This document shows, piece after piece, positions 7,939 to 17,749 of a stretch of 64,000 bases of DNA (position 1 is its first letter; every line of letters starts with the position of its first letter). The notes beneath the pieces were generated by a model that was not told where the DNA came from, ran no database searches, and saw only the letters and a program-made list of their open reading frames with translations. Source of the stretch: Anaerolineaceae bacterium (GTDB taxonomy: Bacteria; Chloroflexota; Anaerolineae; Anaerolineales; Anaerolineaceae); assembly GCA_016841445.1 (NCBI GenBank), contig JAENZD010000002.1, positions 434,001-498,000 of the forward strand, read 5' to 3'. Position numbers and translations under genes: made by a program.

Positions 7939-10503
7939 GTGAATAGACGAAACCAAATTCGGGTTTGGGTGATATTCTTAATTTCTATCTGCTTAATTGT
8001 CATGCCACATTCCGTTTTATCCCAGGGGTTAACAGCGCGGGTTTATATCGATCCGAGTCAATCATCAGCAGCCACCTGCGGCACACATCAAATAGCAGTC
8101 AATGTGGAAGATGTTGCAAACCTGACAGCTTATCATCTTGAGATCAGCTTTGACCCCACTGTGGTTGAAGTGTTGGATGTTGAAAATGGTGCGTTCTTGA
8201 GTGAGCCGGCGGATGTTGCATATTTTTATGAGCCAACCAACGAGATCGATAATGAGAATGGAAAGATCATTTTTGGGATGGCGCAGCAAGGGGTTGAAGA
8301 TAACCCATTGGTAGAACCGCAGTCGGGTTCAGGCAGCCTGATCGTGATCACGCTTCAGGCATTGGTCCCCAATGACAGCACGCTGTTCGTCATTGATGAT
8401 GTAGCGAGCCACATGGTGGAATGGCCAAGCGTATTACCCATTGAATTCACCACCACAGACGGCGAGGTTAGCACTGAATCCTGTGCACCAACGGATATTG
8501 CCCTCTCGAATGCGACAATCCCAGAAAATGAACCTGTTAGCACGCTTGTCGGTAATTTTTCAGCCACCGATGCTGATACGGGCGATACCCTGGTTTATAC
8601 CCTGGTGGACACAACCACCTACCCGGATAATGCGCGCTTTACGATTGATGGTACGGCACTCAGATCTGCAATCGTCTTTGATTTTGAAGACCGGGACCCC
8701 TCAGACTATACGATCTTTGTCCGGGTGACCGATTTTGGCGGGAAATTCTTCGAAGAAGCTTTTGTAATTTCGGTGACGGATGTCAACGAAGCCCCTGAAG
8801 CGGTAAATGATACCTACAGCACACTGAAGAATGAGCCTTTAATAGTCGACGCCCCGGGTGTACTTTCAAATGATACTGATGTGGATTTGGATTCATTATC
8901 AGCTATTAAGGTGAGCAATCCGCCCTCCGGAGAGGGTACGGTTGTGTTGGCGGCTGATGGCGAATTTTCCTATTTTCCGCCTGCAGGCTGGACCGGCAGT
9001 ACCAGCTTCACCTATTATGCCAGTGACGGCAGTTTGCCTTCGAACACAGCGACTGTGACGATCAACGTCAACGAAACCAATGACCCGCCGACCGATATCA
9101 CCCTCACCCCGACCAGCCTGGCAGAGAACCTCCCAATAGGATCTGCAGTGGGTACATTTGGCACGGTGGACCCTGACAACCCGGGTGATTCTTTTGTTTA
9201 TACACTGGTGTCCGGTGCTGGCAATGATGATAACGCCCAGTTTTCTATCAGCGGGGGTACGCTGGTTTCGGGTGCGGTGTTTGACTATGAGACGAAAAAC
9301 ACCTACAGCATCCGTGTTCGCAGTACTGACCAGGGGAGCTTGTGGACAGAAAAAAGCTTCACGATTAACATCACAGATGCTAACGACGCCCCTGTGGCTT
9401 ATGATCAAAACCTTGAAACTGACCAGGGCACACCCATTGAGATCACCCTCGAAGGCTATGACCAGGACGGCGATACTTTTGACTTTGCCCTCGTAGGTGC
9501 ATCGCCACTGCACGGATCGATGCCTTGGACTCCGCCTGTACTGACCTATTCACCTGAAGTTTCTTTTAAAGGCGTTGATTCCTTCAAGTATCGGGTGATT
9601 GATGAGCACGGCGCAAGCAGCAACACTGCCACGATCACGATCAAGGTGATTGGGGACTTCTGCCTGGAAGTGGAGCCCGTGAGCCTTTCGCAGACATTGG
9701 AAGTGGGAACGACAGACTCCCAGACATTGACATTGACGAACACTTGCGGTTATGACGTGCCATTTTCAACGGACAAGATCGGGATATTTGATTTCGAAGA
9801 AGGTTTTGAGGAAGGCCTGATGCCCCCCTCTGGTGGATGGGAGACGGTCCATAATGGAACTACTGGTAACGTATGGGGAATTACAACGATTCCAGCGGCT
9901 GTTTATGAAGGGAATTATGCTGCTTTTATTAATTGGGATGCAACCAACCCGTCTGATGAATGGCTTTTGACACCTGTAATCAATGCAACAGATGCTGCGA
10001 ATTTGGAACTGTCTTTCTGGGCATATTCAAATATAAATTATCCTACGGCGACAATGCAGGTTTGGGTAGCAGATGAAAATGGAAATGTAATCACAGATTT
10101 TTCAACAGAACCTTTGTGGGATATGGTCCGTGACGAATCCTGGGCAGCTAATGCACTTAGAGAAGTGAATGTTGATTTGAGTGATTTCGATGGCTACGGC
10201 CTTATAAGAATTGTATGGCGATATGTTGGTGTCAATGGTACAGGTTTTGCTTTAGATAATGTTAATATAACCAGTACTTTACCTGCGTTATGGCTCTCAA
10301 TTGATCCAAGTGGAGCGACTATCAATAGTTTTGAAACACTACCAATAAATGTAATATTCGATGCGAATAGCTTGGATGTTGGTGAATATCTGGCAGGTGT
10401 TTCAATAATCAATGAACCTTATCCGATTCTCTCTGTTCAAGTCACTTTAGATGTGAATGCCAGTGGAACCAACTATTTTTATTTACCATTGGTAATAAAG
10501 TAA
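7939..10503 (+). CDS. Secreted cohesin / cadherin-like multidomain protein with LPLV tail
   Basis: An 854-residue exported protein. A GTG start at 7939 is chosen because AGGA lies 8 bases upstream and a signal peptide begins there (VIFLISICLIVM). Order: cohesin (about 35-180; YHLEISFDPTVVEVLDV), cadherin-like repeats with PENEPV and AENLPIG starts, a VCBS/Ig-like repeat with EAPEAVNDTY, a further cadherin-like repeat, and an Ig-like repeat. A jelly-roll domain at about 610-760 (FEEGFEEGLMPPSGGWE) resembles choice-of-anchor/MAM modules. The protein ends in FYLPLVIK, a tail also seen at the end of the protein at 17750-18280. It has no membrane span, so it is probably retained by the tail or by protein contacts. 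Likely a cell-surface adhesion or scaffold protein. Confidence 0.78.
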   Translation: MNRRNQIRVWVIFLISICLIVMPHSVLSQGLTARVYIDPSQSSAATCGTHQIAVNVEDVANLTAYHLEISFDPTVVEVLDVENGAFLSEPADVAYFYEPTNEIDNENGKIIFGMAQQGVEDNPLVEPQSGSGSLIVITLQALVPNDSTLFVIDDVASHMVEWPSVLPIEFTTTDGEVSTESCAPTDIALSNATIPENEPVSTLVGNFSATDADTGDTLVYTLVDTTTYPDNARFTIDGTALRSAIVFDFEDRDPSDYTIFVRVTDFGGKFFEEAFVISVTDVNEAPEAVNDTYSTLKNEPLIVDAPGVLSNDTDVDLDSLSAIKVSNPPSGEGTVVLAADGEFSYFPPAGWTGSTSFTYYASDGSLPSNTATVTINVNETNDPPTDITLTPTSLAENLPIGSAVGTFGTVDPDNPGDSFVYTLVSGAGNDDNAQFSISGGTLVSGAVFDYETKNTYSIRVRSTDQGSLWTEKSFTINITDANDAPVAYDQNLETDQGTPIEITLEGYDQDGDTFDFALVGASPLHGSMPWTPPVLTYSPEVSFKGVDSFKYRVIDEHGASSNTATITIKVIGDFCLEVEPVSLSQTLEVGTTDSQTLTLTNTCGYDVPFSTDKIGIFDFEEGFEEGLMPPSGGWETVHNGTTGNVWGITTIPAAVYEGNYAAFINWDATNPSDEWLLTPVINATDAANLELSFWAYSNINYPTATMQVWVADENGNVITDFSTEPLWDMVRDESWAANALREVNVDLSDFDGYGLIRIVWRYVGVNGTGFALDNVNITSTLPALWLSIDPSGATINSFETLPINVIFDANSLDVGEYLAGVSIINEPYPILSVQVTLDVNASGTNYFYLPLVIK

Positions 10504-10725
10504 AAGAATATCGGACTGGACTGGTTACCAATTCGATATTCTTAATAACGTAATTCTTAATTTTGAAATCATAGCTTGGGAATATTGAAAAGCTATGAAA
10601 TGGTCCAATTTACATTTCTAAACTTAGCGATTTAATAAAATACAGTTGTAGCTGATGGTATTTGTGAAATAGATTATCTCAAGCGTTAATTCAATGTGAA
10701 TAAATTTTTGAGATATTCTAAGTGA

Positions 10726-11385
10726 TTAAGGTCTAAATGGGTCGTCTGTCGCCGTTGGTGGTGGTGGATCGGTTGGGTTTGGCGGCTTAGATGTTGCTGT
10801 CGGCGGCACATAGGTGTAAACAGGGTAGGTATTGGTCAGGGTGGGTGTTGGCGTGGGGGTTTCCGTGGGCGTTTCCGTGACCGTTGGGGTCTCGGTGGTG
10901 GTTGCGGTAGGGCTGGGTGTTTCTGTGTGTGTGGCTGTTGGCGTCAGGCTGGGGGTTTCTGTCGGGGTGCTGGTCGGCGCTTCGGTTGGGGTCAGGGTTC
11001 CCGTGGGCGAGGCAGCGGCAGTCCGTTCATCCCGACGGGCCAGGAGGCCCTGCGCGAAGCCAGCGATCTGCTCTGAGAAGGCGAACCCGAGCGCGATCAC
11101 GATGATCCCTGCCAGAACAGCCCAAACCCATTTCTTGTAAAAGATATCCAGCCGCCTTGTCCGATTTGCACGGAGCGACCTTGGAACGCCTTTTTTCCAC
11201 CCGTCGACATAACCCGGGCAGTTGGTATGATTGATGTGGAGGCAGTGATTTTGCTGGTAGGACTGCAGGATCGGTTCAGGTTTATCCGACGCGTAGCAAC
11301 TATTCCCCTCATGGGGGAAGTTTGCCCTGGACATTTGATCATTGATCAGACCGAGGTGGGGGCAGATGAATTCGTTGGGTTCCAT
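10726..11385 (-). CDS. CPHLGL Cys/His-rich domain, single TM, Thr/Pro-rich tail
   Basis: A 219-residue protein with three parts. Residues 1-75 form a Cys/His-rich domain (ICPHLGL, SCYASDKPEPI, SYQQNHCL, NCPGYVDGW) that looks metal-binding. A membrane span lies at about 88-108 (VWAVLAGIIVIALGFAF), preceded by basic residues, so the N-terminus should be cytoplasmic. The rest is almost pure Thr/Pro/Ser/Glu repeats and would face outside. I recall the N-terminal domain from Chloroflexota proteins, often fused to LysM, but its function is unknown to me. It is convergent to the first cohesin block. A short paralogue at 24635-24886 is convergent to the second block. Confidence 0.75.
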   Translation of the reverse strand: MEPNEFICPHLGLINDQMSRANFPHEGNSCYASDKPEPILQSYQQNHCLHINHTNCPGYVDGWKKGVPRSLRANRTRRLDIFYKKWVWAVLAGIIVIALGFAFSEQIAGFAQGLLARRDERTAAASPTGTLTPTEAPTSTPTETPSLTPTATHTETPSPTATTTETPTVTETPTETPTPTPTLTNTYPVYTYVPPTATSKPPNPTDPPPPTATDDPFRP

Positions 11386-11584
11386 AAGGTCAATCCTACA
11401 AGCTTTCCGCCATACTTTTCATCCCTAATCTGCAGAAACACAATCTAAACGGATTAAGATTGTTTTAATCCAGATGATGTACGCCTATTATACTATCAGA
11501 CTCGCAGATTCCGTGTTAAAGATGATGAATTTCTTAAAATTCAATGAGAAAAGGGATGAAGAAGTTGTTTTGGATGAGGATATT

Positions 11585-11810
11585 GGTGAATTGTGAGTGG
11601 TGAATGGTGGATCAGGTATCGGGAATCATGTATCAGGATTAAAGTTGGGAGGTGGCAGTCAGTAGCTGGTAGCTGGTGTTTTGTAACTGGTAATCCTTCA
11701 TCGGTCATCTGTCTTTGGTTCTATTCTTTCTCTTTCAGTTATGAGCTATGAGATTGACTCGTCCCTGGTCCTCTGTCTCGGGTCATTTCCTTTCAGCTTT
11801 CAGCTATCCC
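11585..11810. repeat. Degenerate intergenic repeat tract, copy 2
   Basis: Words such as GTGAGTGGTGAATGGTGG, ATCAGGTATC, TAGCTGGTAGCTGGTG (11663-11678) and TTTCAGCTTTCAGC recur here. From about 11660 the order matches 3195-3290 closely. Together with the promoter and leader that follow, this marks a duplicated upstream region. Confidence 0.7.
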
Positions 11811-11853
11811 CTCATCTTATGACAAACATAACCCTCAAACTCAACGATCACCC

Positions 11854-11882
11854 TTGCTGGAATATCCAGATTAATTTATAAT
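11854..11882 (+). promoter_or_regulatory. Sigma70-type promoter of cohesin/dockerin block 2
   Basis: TTGCTG (11854-11859), a 17-base spacer and TATAAT (11877-11882). It is paralogous to the promoter at 3394-3422. The distance to its start codon is also about 465 bases. Confidence 0.6.
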
Positions 11883-12347
11883 AAGAACGTTCCAAGTTAT
11901 ATCAACTGCTTGGACGCTCACTACAGAACCCATGCAAAATCGAGCTGGGGATTGATAACGATTGAACACAACACATAAACAATAGAAAAAATCTGGAAGG
12001 GGAGGGTTTGGTTTGACGTCGCAAAGGGAAGCATCGTCGATCACGATTACTTATCATGAAAAGAAATTACCGCTGAATGCCGGTTCCTTAAAGGCCGGCT
12101 GTTTTGTTTAATTAGAGAAAATCTATCTAAAAAGTTGACTGTCACCGGGATGCGACCACTTTTTCGAGGCGCACTGCATGATGCAGGGGGAAAAAGACCC
12201 TTGTCATTATCCATCCTCATCCATGGTGAGGAAAGGAGGGCGATATCGGGAGTGGCTTTATGAAATCTATTGAGCCTGCTCGAGGGGTGAAAGGGGAACC
12301 TCGGGGGGAATGATAAAAACCAACTATTTTTTGGAGGAAAAATCAAA
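11883..12347 (+). promoter_or_regulatory. Long conserved 5' leader of the second dockerin gene
   Basis: A 465-nt leader with the same ordered blocks as 3423-3893: CTGGAAGGGGAGGGTTTGG, a GCCGG/CCGGC hairpin followed by TGTTTTG (about 12076-12105), CTTGTCATTAT, GAGGAAAGGAGG, then a CGAGG/CCTCG hairpin with a GA-rich loop (about 12279-12305). TTTGGAGGA precedes the start codon. I could not match it to a riboswitch class I know. Confidence 0.5.
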
Positions 12348-15300
12348 ATGAAAGTTCAAAGTAAATTTATTAAGGCCTTTGGCGCACTGCTGGTGGTGGC
12401 GATGTTGTTCGCAGCGCTGCCGGCGGGTAATGCCAAAGCACAGACGACACCAACCATAAGTCATGGAACATTTGGGGGTGCACCATATGCCCTGGTCGAT
12501 CCAAATGTGGTGAATGATTTCAAGAATGAGTCTCTTGCAATCGAATTAGGTGGTTATTCTTCGGACACCGAGTACCTTACAATGGAGGCTACGCTTATAT
12601 CATTTGATGGGCATTCCACATATGTGACTGATAGGGGCGGATGTATTTATATTCTTACAGTCATAAATGGGTTAGAAGCTGGCGATATTGTAGAAATAGA
12701 TAATAACTCCTTATATAATGATGGTAGCGGTTACTATTCCTTTTGGGATCAATCACCATATTGGCTGCAAATAGGTGATTATACTCACACGCCAGGTGAT
12801 AAAATCCTTGATTGGTTAATCTATAGTGAAAAAGTTAGTGACACTGAATATCGATTGGTCATTGGATCTGGGGAATACAATCTTGCTGAAAATACCGATG
12901 ACTTGACTTCGTTTATAGACGATTCATTTAAGCTTACACGCGATATTAAAGTTTATCGAGGTGAAACACTTTCCAACCCAACAACAAGTTCGCGGGGATA
13001 CATCACTTCGTCTTCAGAGGATACGAGTTCATGGAGCTCTCCAATTTCAGCAGACAATCTGGATACAGGTGATATGACCTATAGTGGTGTGCAAAATTCC
13101 TATGTTGATGATGACTGGGCTGGCAGTTCTAACGGAGATATTGTTGGTGGACATATCTTTGGTCAGGATGCTTTTGCAACAATTCAACAAGCTATTGATG
13201 GAACAACTCCAGGAGGTACGGTCAATGTTTCGGCTGGGACATACTATCCTTCCTCTACAATTCTGGTTGATAAGCCGGTTTCAATTATTGGACCCACAAC
13301 AGATGTAGCTGAGGTGAGAGGGGTTGGTGGAGGTGTTGATATTGTATTTCAAATTACTTCTAGTGATGTGACTTTAGAATATTTATCCATCACGCTAGAT
13401 TCTGCACCAACAACCTATGATGCGTTAATAGATATTCCTGATAATGTGATTTCAAATATCAATATCCTTGACAATGAAATTTATGTTGCTGATCAAGGCA
13501 CTGATATGAGCACTTATTGGGCAAGGGCAATCCAAATTGGTCGCTATGTAACCAATGCAGTTGTTTCTAGAAATGAAATGTACAACACTCGTAGTGGACT
13601 GGTTGTAAGATATAACGCTGCTGTAAGCATTACTGATAATATCATTTACAACACCAAGGGTGGCATCATGAACTATACTGGCAGTGTCGCAGATGCTGAT
13701 AACCGTGTAATGACTGGTAATAGTTGGGGCATCGTTCATAATGAGTGGGATATTGTTTGGAACTCCGGTGGCGGACCTTATGTAATGGATATGGGTGTTT
13801 ATGTCCTTGGCGTTTCCCAAGCGAATAATGATGCTTACGTTGTTAGCCAGATGACCACCTTGCCTGACAAGAACGATATGACAGGAAATCGAAGCCATGT
13901 CTTTGTGAATGCAACAACTGGAACCACTATATTGGATTCTGATAATGGCAACATGAATCTGCCTTACGCGAAAATACAGGATGGCATAGACGCTGCAGTT
14001 CCTGGTGGTACGGTTTATGTTGCGGCTGGGACATATGTTGAAAATGTTGTTGTTAATAAATCTGTAGAAATCGCAGGGGCTGGTCAATCAGTAGTAACTG
14101 TGATGCCAGCTCTATCCGCAGCTAATCCTTGTACCAATTCCTCACTTTGTGGCGGCGCTGCAAGTAATGTATTCCTTATAGATGCAGATAATGTGACGAT
14201 CCATGACCTTACTATTGATGGTGATAACCCAGGTTTGATATCTGGTATTGTGCGGGGAGAGGCTGATGTTGATGCCCGAAATGGTATCATCAAAAATGGT
14301 ACATATGACGTTTTAGAGGTCTATAATACTACTGTAAAGAATATTTTTCTCCGTGGAATATATTCAACAGGTGGGAGTTTTAATTTCCATGATAACACGG
14401 TCACAAACATTCAAGGAGATTATGCGTCGATTGCTATGTTCGCATGGGGCGGACCTGGAACCATGCAAAACAACGTTGTCTCTTACGCCAATGATGCCAT
14501 ATCTGCCAACCATTCCAAGGGAATTAATTTCCTTAACAATACAGTTACCTTTTCTGCGAGCGGTATCCACACAGATAATAGCAATGATGGGGGTGGTGTC
14601 GCAGACCTGATACAGGGAAACAATGTTGATTGCACAGGTGTTGCAGGGGCGTATGGAGTTTGGACATTTGTGCCTTATGCTGCTCCGACAGTTAATAACA
14701 ATACTGTCACTAATTGTTCTGTAGGGCTCTCCGCATGGGGAGAGGGTGCACCTGTCACAACAAACTTTACTAATAATACTGTGACTGGCGATGGATCAGC
14801 TGAAAGCGTTGGGGCTTACATTACAACTGATTTAATCGGTTGGGGATATACCGATGTATCAGTTAATTTTACTGGTAATCAGATCAATGGCTTTGAAACG
14901 GGATTGTATTTTACAGCTGATGAACAAAGCTGGAATTCGTATCCCTATGAAGCAAAGACAATTAATGCCACATTTGAGAATAACAAGATAATTAACAATT
15001 CAATTGATGCAGAAGCAGGATCCTCAGGAACTTTAAATATTGATGCCTCTCCTAACTGGTGGGGTTCACCCTGCGGACCTTCGGTAGTTATTGGTGATGT
15101 AGCCTACGCCCCATGGTACATTGATGAGACTATGATTCCCACAACAAGTATTGAACCTGTCACCGGTTCATTCACCATCCCGACCACGATGAGTATGCTT
15201 GAAAGGAATGCCGTCATCGAATGTGCGGCACCTGATACGGTCTTTACGTTCGAAACAGGGGCACACATTGGTGGGATTGTTGTCAATAATGATGACCTCA

Positions 15301-17648
15301 TCTTTGAGCTCAACGGCGCAACACTTGGTGCTGGCTCACCCGCATTCACCATTTTGGGCGATGGCATCACCATCAACGGCCCTGGTGTGCTGGATGGCGA
15401 TGGGATTGACGATGCTGTTCTGGTTGCAGATGGTGTTTATGACTTCACGATCGACGAAGTCGAAATCACGGACTGGGCGAATGGTGTTCACTTTGATGGC
15501 ATCGTCAATAACACATTGATTGTTGATAACTACATGCACGGCCTGACAGGTGACGGTGTTCTCTTTGATTCGGAACCCGTTGCTGAAACCGAAGTCAGCC
15601 TGTTTATCCAGGGCAACCTATTTGATATGGCGACGATTGGTGGTTTTGGCGTGAACGCCCCCGCAGATCTCGACGTAACCTACAACTCATGGGGCGTGAT
15701 TACTGGCCCTGCTCCAGAAACAGATCTTCCCGCAGAAATTACGACATTTGATCCCTGGACGCATGCTGATCTGGAAGTCTACCAGGCTGGTGGCGGCACA
15801 TCCTATCCTGACCAGGTAGTACAGGGTAACACGATCACCTATACCGTGAGAGGTAATTTTGCGAACGTGATGGGTGCTGATTTCGTGCTCAAATATCCTT
15901 CCAATGTTTCTGTTGACTCAAAGGCACTGCTTGATTTGTTTGACCTTGAGATACTGGAGGACTCCGGCACTGAACTGCACTTCTATGGTTCGATGATCCA
16001 GACCGATCCGGGTACCGGGGTTATTGCTCCGAGTGCGCAGTTGAATGGCACGTATGATCTGTTCACGGTGACCTTCACCGGTGATGTACTGGGTAAGGAT
16101 CTCGTCCTCGATGTTGATGAGACCACGGACTTCTTCTCTATGTCACCCGCTGAAGGCCCTTCGAATTATGTTTACGGCACAGACTGCTTGGATGTGACCA
16201 CCCTTGAGGTGATCGCGCTGCCCACGATTGATATCATCCCGGTTCCCAACCAGGATTACGTGGCTGGCTTACCGATTGAATTCACGGTGCTGGTCAATAA
16301 TGATGACGGGGGCGCTTACGGTCCTGTCCATCTGGACTTTGACTTACCTGCAGATGCGATTTTAGAATACTGGGACGGTGATAGCTTTGAGCTCGTTGCT
16401 GATCCTAACACCTTTGATTTCGGTACTTTAGGCGTTGGTGATGATGTGGTTGACCTGTTCCATGTGACCTTTGTGGCTGATGGCAGTAATGTGGTTACTG
16501 TAGATCTGGTGGATACAACATATGCCGTTGATTTAGCTACGACAGATGAAACATTCATAACCGCAGGCGTGGAATTACTGGGTACGATTGCCATGCAAGG
16601 CCGCACGATGCGCTCCGGTGTGCCGCTGACCCTTACGGATATGAATGGTGACCCGGTTTATGGGCCATTCGATGTACTCTCGACCTCTGAACTGGCGTAC
16701 AACGTGCTCTTTGCTGGTGTGGATAGCAGCATATTTGAGATCACGACGAACCAGGCTCGGTACCTGAACGTGACCGCTGATTTGGATAAGCACATTTACG
16801 TTCATAGTGCTTACACCATCCCGGCGCTGGAGCTGAAAGGCGGCAACGCCATTTGGACAGACAACGTCATAAATATTGACGACGCTTCTGAAGTTGGTAC
16901 CAATTATGGTGCCACGGTTGATCAGGATGCGGATGTGAACTTTGACGGCAAAGTCAACATTCAAGACCTGGCGCTGGTCGGCGGTAACTATGACCTGACT
17001 TCAGCGGATGCCTATGCTGACTGGTTAGCCCCTGGCTTCCCCACGGAAGGTGCGATCGTCTCAGGTCAAATTCAAAATTATTCTGCGACTGAATTTGCCG
17101 GTGATTTGGATGGGGATTATGCCCTCCATATTGAAGGAGCTTTCACAGGTGCATTCACGGGCTTTGAAGTTCCCTTCGCAGGTACTGTTTCCGGTGATAT
17201 CAACGGTACAGTCACCGGAACAATGAATATCAATGGTGTCGATACGCTGTTTGGTACGATCATTGTTGACGGCACGGGTGAAGAGCTGGCTATTGTTGGT
17301 ATATTCGCCAAGTCAGGCTTAGGCGGCCATTTCTACGGTCAGATCATTGCGGATTACAACCCGACCTTCGTCACATCGATAACAGTTAGTGGCGATGGTG
17401 GAGAAATTGTCGCAATTGGTAACACACTGCAAATGTTAGCGCATGTTTTACCAGTAGATGCTTCTGATGATGTGGTTTGGTCAGTCTGGCAGAACCCGGC
17501 AACGGCAGGTGAAACCTCACTGGCAACCATTGATCCGAATACCGGTTTATTGACGACCTTTGGTTCCGGTGATGTGGTAGTGATTGCAAAAGCACTGGAT
17601 GGCTCTCATGTCTCCGGGCAGGTTGTCGTTACGATCACAAATCCCTAA
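12348..17648 (+). CDS. Giant secreted beta-helix protein with cohesin-like, dockerin and Ig-like domains
   Basis: A 1766-residue exported protein related to the one at 3894. Signal peptide about 1-32 (KAFGALLVVAMLFAALP). An N-terminal region of about 200 residues is not recognised. Beta-helix repeats run from about 270 to 1130, rich in Asn and with SPNWWGS. A cohesin-like domain (GNTITYTVRGNF, ADFVLKYPSNV) covers about 1160-1285. A beta-sandwich and a CNA-B-like module (QGRTMRSGV, ARYLNV) precede a type I dockerin at about 1498-1552 (VNFDGKVNIQDLALVGGNY). Unlike its paralogue it continues with about 120 further residues and a bacterial Ig-like (Big_2-type) domain at about 1673-1766. The codons of the first third are more AT-rich by eye than the rest, which may mark a swapped domain. 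No enzyme active site is evident. Probably an adhesive surface protein held by cohesins. Confidence 0.83.
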   Translation: MKVQSKFIKAFGALLVVAMLFAALPAGNAKAQTTPTISHGTFGGAPYALVDPNVVNDFKNESLAIELGGYSSDTEYLTMEATLISFDGHSTYVTDRGGCIYILTVINGLEAGDIVEIDNNSLYNDGSGYYSFWDQSPYWLQIGDYTHTPGDKILDWLIYSEKVSDTEYRLVIGSGEYNLAENTDDLTSFIDDSFKLTRDIKVYRGETLSNPTTSSRGYITSSSEDTSSWSSPISADNLDTGDMTYSGVQNSYVDDDWAGSSNGDIVGGHIFGQDAFATIQQAIDGTTPGGTVNVSAGTYYPSSTILVDKPVSIIGPTTDVAEVRGVGGGVDIVFQITSSDVTLEYLSITLDSAPTTYDALIDIPDNVISNINILDNEIYVADQGTDMSTYWARAIQIGRYVTNAVVSRNEMYNTRSGLVVRYNAAVSITDNIIYNTKGGIMNYTGSVADADNRVMTGNSWGIVHNEWDIVWNSGGGPYVMDMGVYVLGVSQANNDAYVVSQMTTLPDKNDMTGNRSHVFVNATTGTTILDSDNGNMNLPYAKIQDGIDAAVPGGTVYVAAGTYVENVVVNKSVEIAGAGQSVVTVMPALSAANPCTNSSLCGGAASNVFLIDADNVTIHDLTIDGDNPGLISGIVRGEADVDARNGIIKNGTYDVLEVYNTTVKNIFLRGIYSTGGSFNFHDNTVTNIQGDYASIAMFAWGGPGTMQNNVVSYANDAISANHSKGINFLNNTVTFSASGIHTDNSNDGGGVADLIQGNNVDCTGVAGAYGVWTFVPYAAPTVNNNTVTNCSVGLSAWGEGAPVTTNFTNNTVTGDGSAESVGAYITTDLIGWGYTDVSVNFTGNQINGFETGLYFTADEQSWNSYPYEAKTINATFENNKIINNSIDAEAGSSGTLNIDASPNWWGSPCGPSVVIGDVAYAPWYIDETMIPTTSIEPVTGSFTIPTTMSMLERNAVIECAAPDTVFTFETGAHIGGIVVNNDDLIFELNGATLGAGSPAFTILGDGITINGPGVLDGDGIDDAVLVADGVYDFTIDEVEITDWANGVHFDGIVNNTLIVDNYMHGLTGDGVLFDSEPVAETEVSLFIQGNLFDMATIGGFGVNAPADLDVTYNSWGVITGPAPETDLPAEITTFDPWTHADLEVYQAGGGTSYPDQVVQGNTITYTVRGNFANVMGADFVLKYPSNVSVDSKALLDLFDLEILEDSGTELHFYGSMIQTDPGTGVIAPSAQLNGTYDLFTVTFTGDVLGKDLVLDVDETTDFFSMSPAEGPSNYVYGTDCLDVTTLEVIALPTIDIIPVPNQDYVAGLPIEFTVLVNNDDGGAYGPVHLDFDLPADAILEYWDGDSFELVADPNTFDFGTLGVGDDVVDLFHVTFVADGSNVVTVDLVDTTYAVDLATTDETFITAGVELLGTIAMQGRTMRSGVPLTLTDMNGDPVYGPFDVLSTSELAYNVLFAGVDSSIFEITTNQARYLNVTADLDKHIYVHSAYTIPALELKGGNAIWTDNVINIDDASEVGTNYGATVDQDADVNFDGKVNIQDLALVGGNYDLTSADAYADWLAPGFPTEGAIVSGQIQNYSATEFAGDLDGDYALHIEGAFTGAFTGFEVPFAGTVSGDINGTVTGTMNINGVDTLFGTIIVDGTGEELAIVGIFAKSGLGGHFYGQIIADYNPTFVTSITVSGDGGEIVAIGNTLQMLAHVLPVDASDDVVWSVWQNPATAGETSLATIDPNTGLLTTFGSGDVVVIAKALDGSHVSGQVVVTITNP

Positions 17649-17663
17649 CAAACATTTAGACTT

Positions 17664-17693
17664 CATGCAGGCTGGGCACGATCAGCCTGCATG
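17664..17693 (+). other. Hairpin after the second dockerin gene
   Basis: An 11-bp perfect stem CATGCAGGCTG / CAGCCTGCATG with an 8-base loop lies 15 bases after the stop. The core is identical to the hairpin at 6844-6873. Only weakly T-rich sequence follows, so read-through into the downstream cohesin genes is expected. Confidence 0.6.
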
Positions 17694-17718
17694 ATTTGAC
17701 AAATAGAAAATCGGGACT

Positions 17719-17742
17719 CTGCCGGTGCGAAAGTGCCGGCAG
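17719..17742 (+). promoter_or_regulatory. Hairpin overlapping the ribosome binding site of the next gene
   Basis: CTGCCGG (17719-17725) pairs with CCGGCAG (17736-17742). The right arm overlaps the AGGG (17741-17744) that would serve the GTG start at 17750. The stem could limit translation of the cohesin gene. Confidence 0.45.
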
Positions 17743-17749
17743 GGTTCCT

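Noticed and set aside
8899-9513. Minus-strand open frame of 204 codons inside the cadherin-like gene
   Set aside because: It is opposite clear cadherin/Ig repeats. No recognisable domain or ribosome binding site.
13452-14087. Minus-strand open frame of 211 codons inside the second beta-helix gene
   Set aside because: It lies fully inside a convincing plus-strand repeat protein, and its His/Ile/Asn-rich composition reflects the opposite strand.
3894-17648. Beta-helix giants as pectate lyases or other polysaccharide lyases
   Set aside because: Only the beta-helix fold pattern is visible. No catalytic Asp/Arg/Lys arrangement of a lyase family could be assigned.
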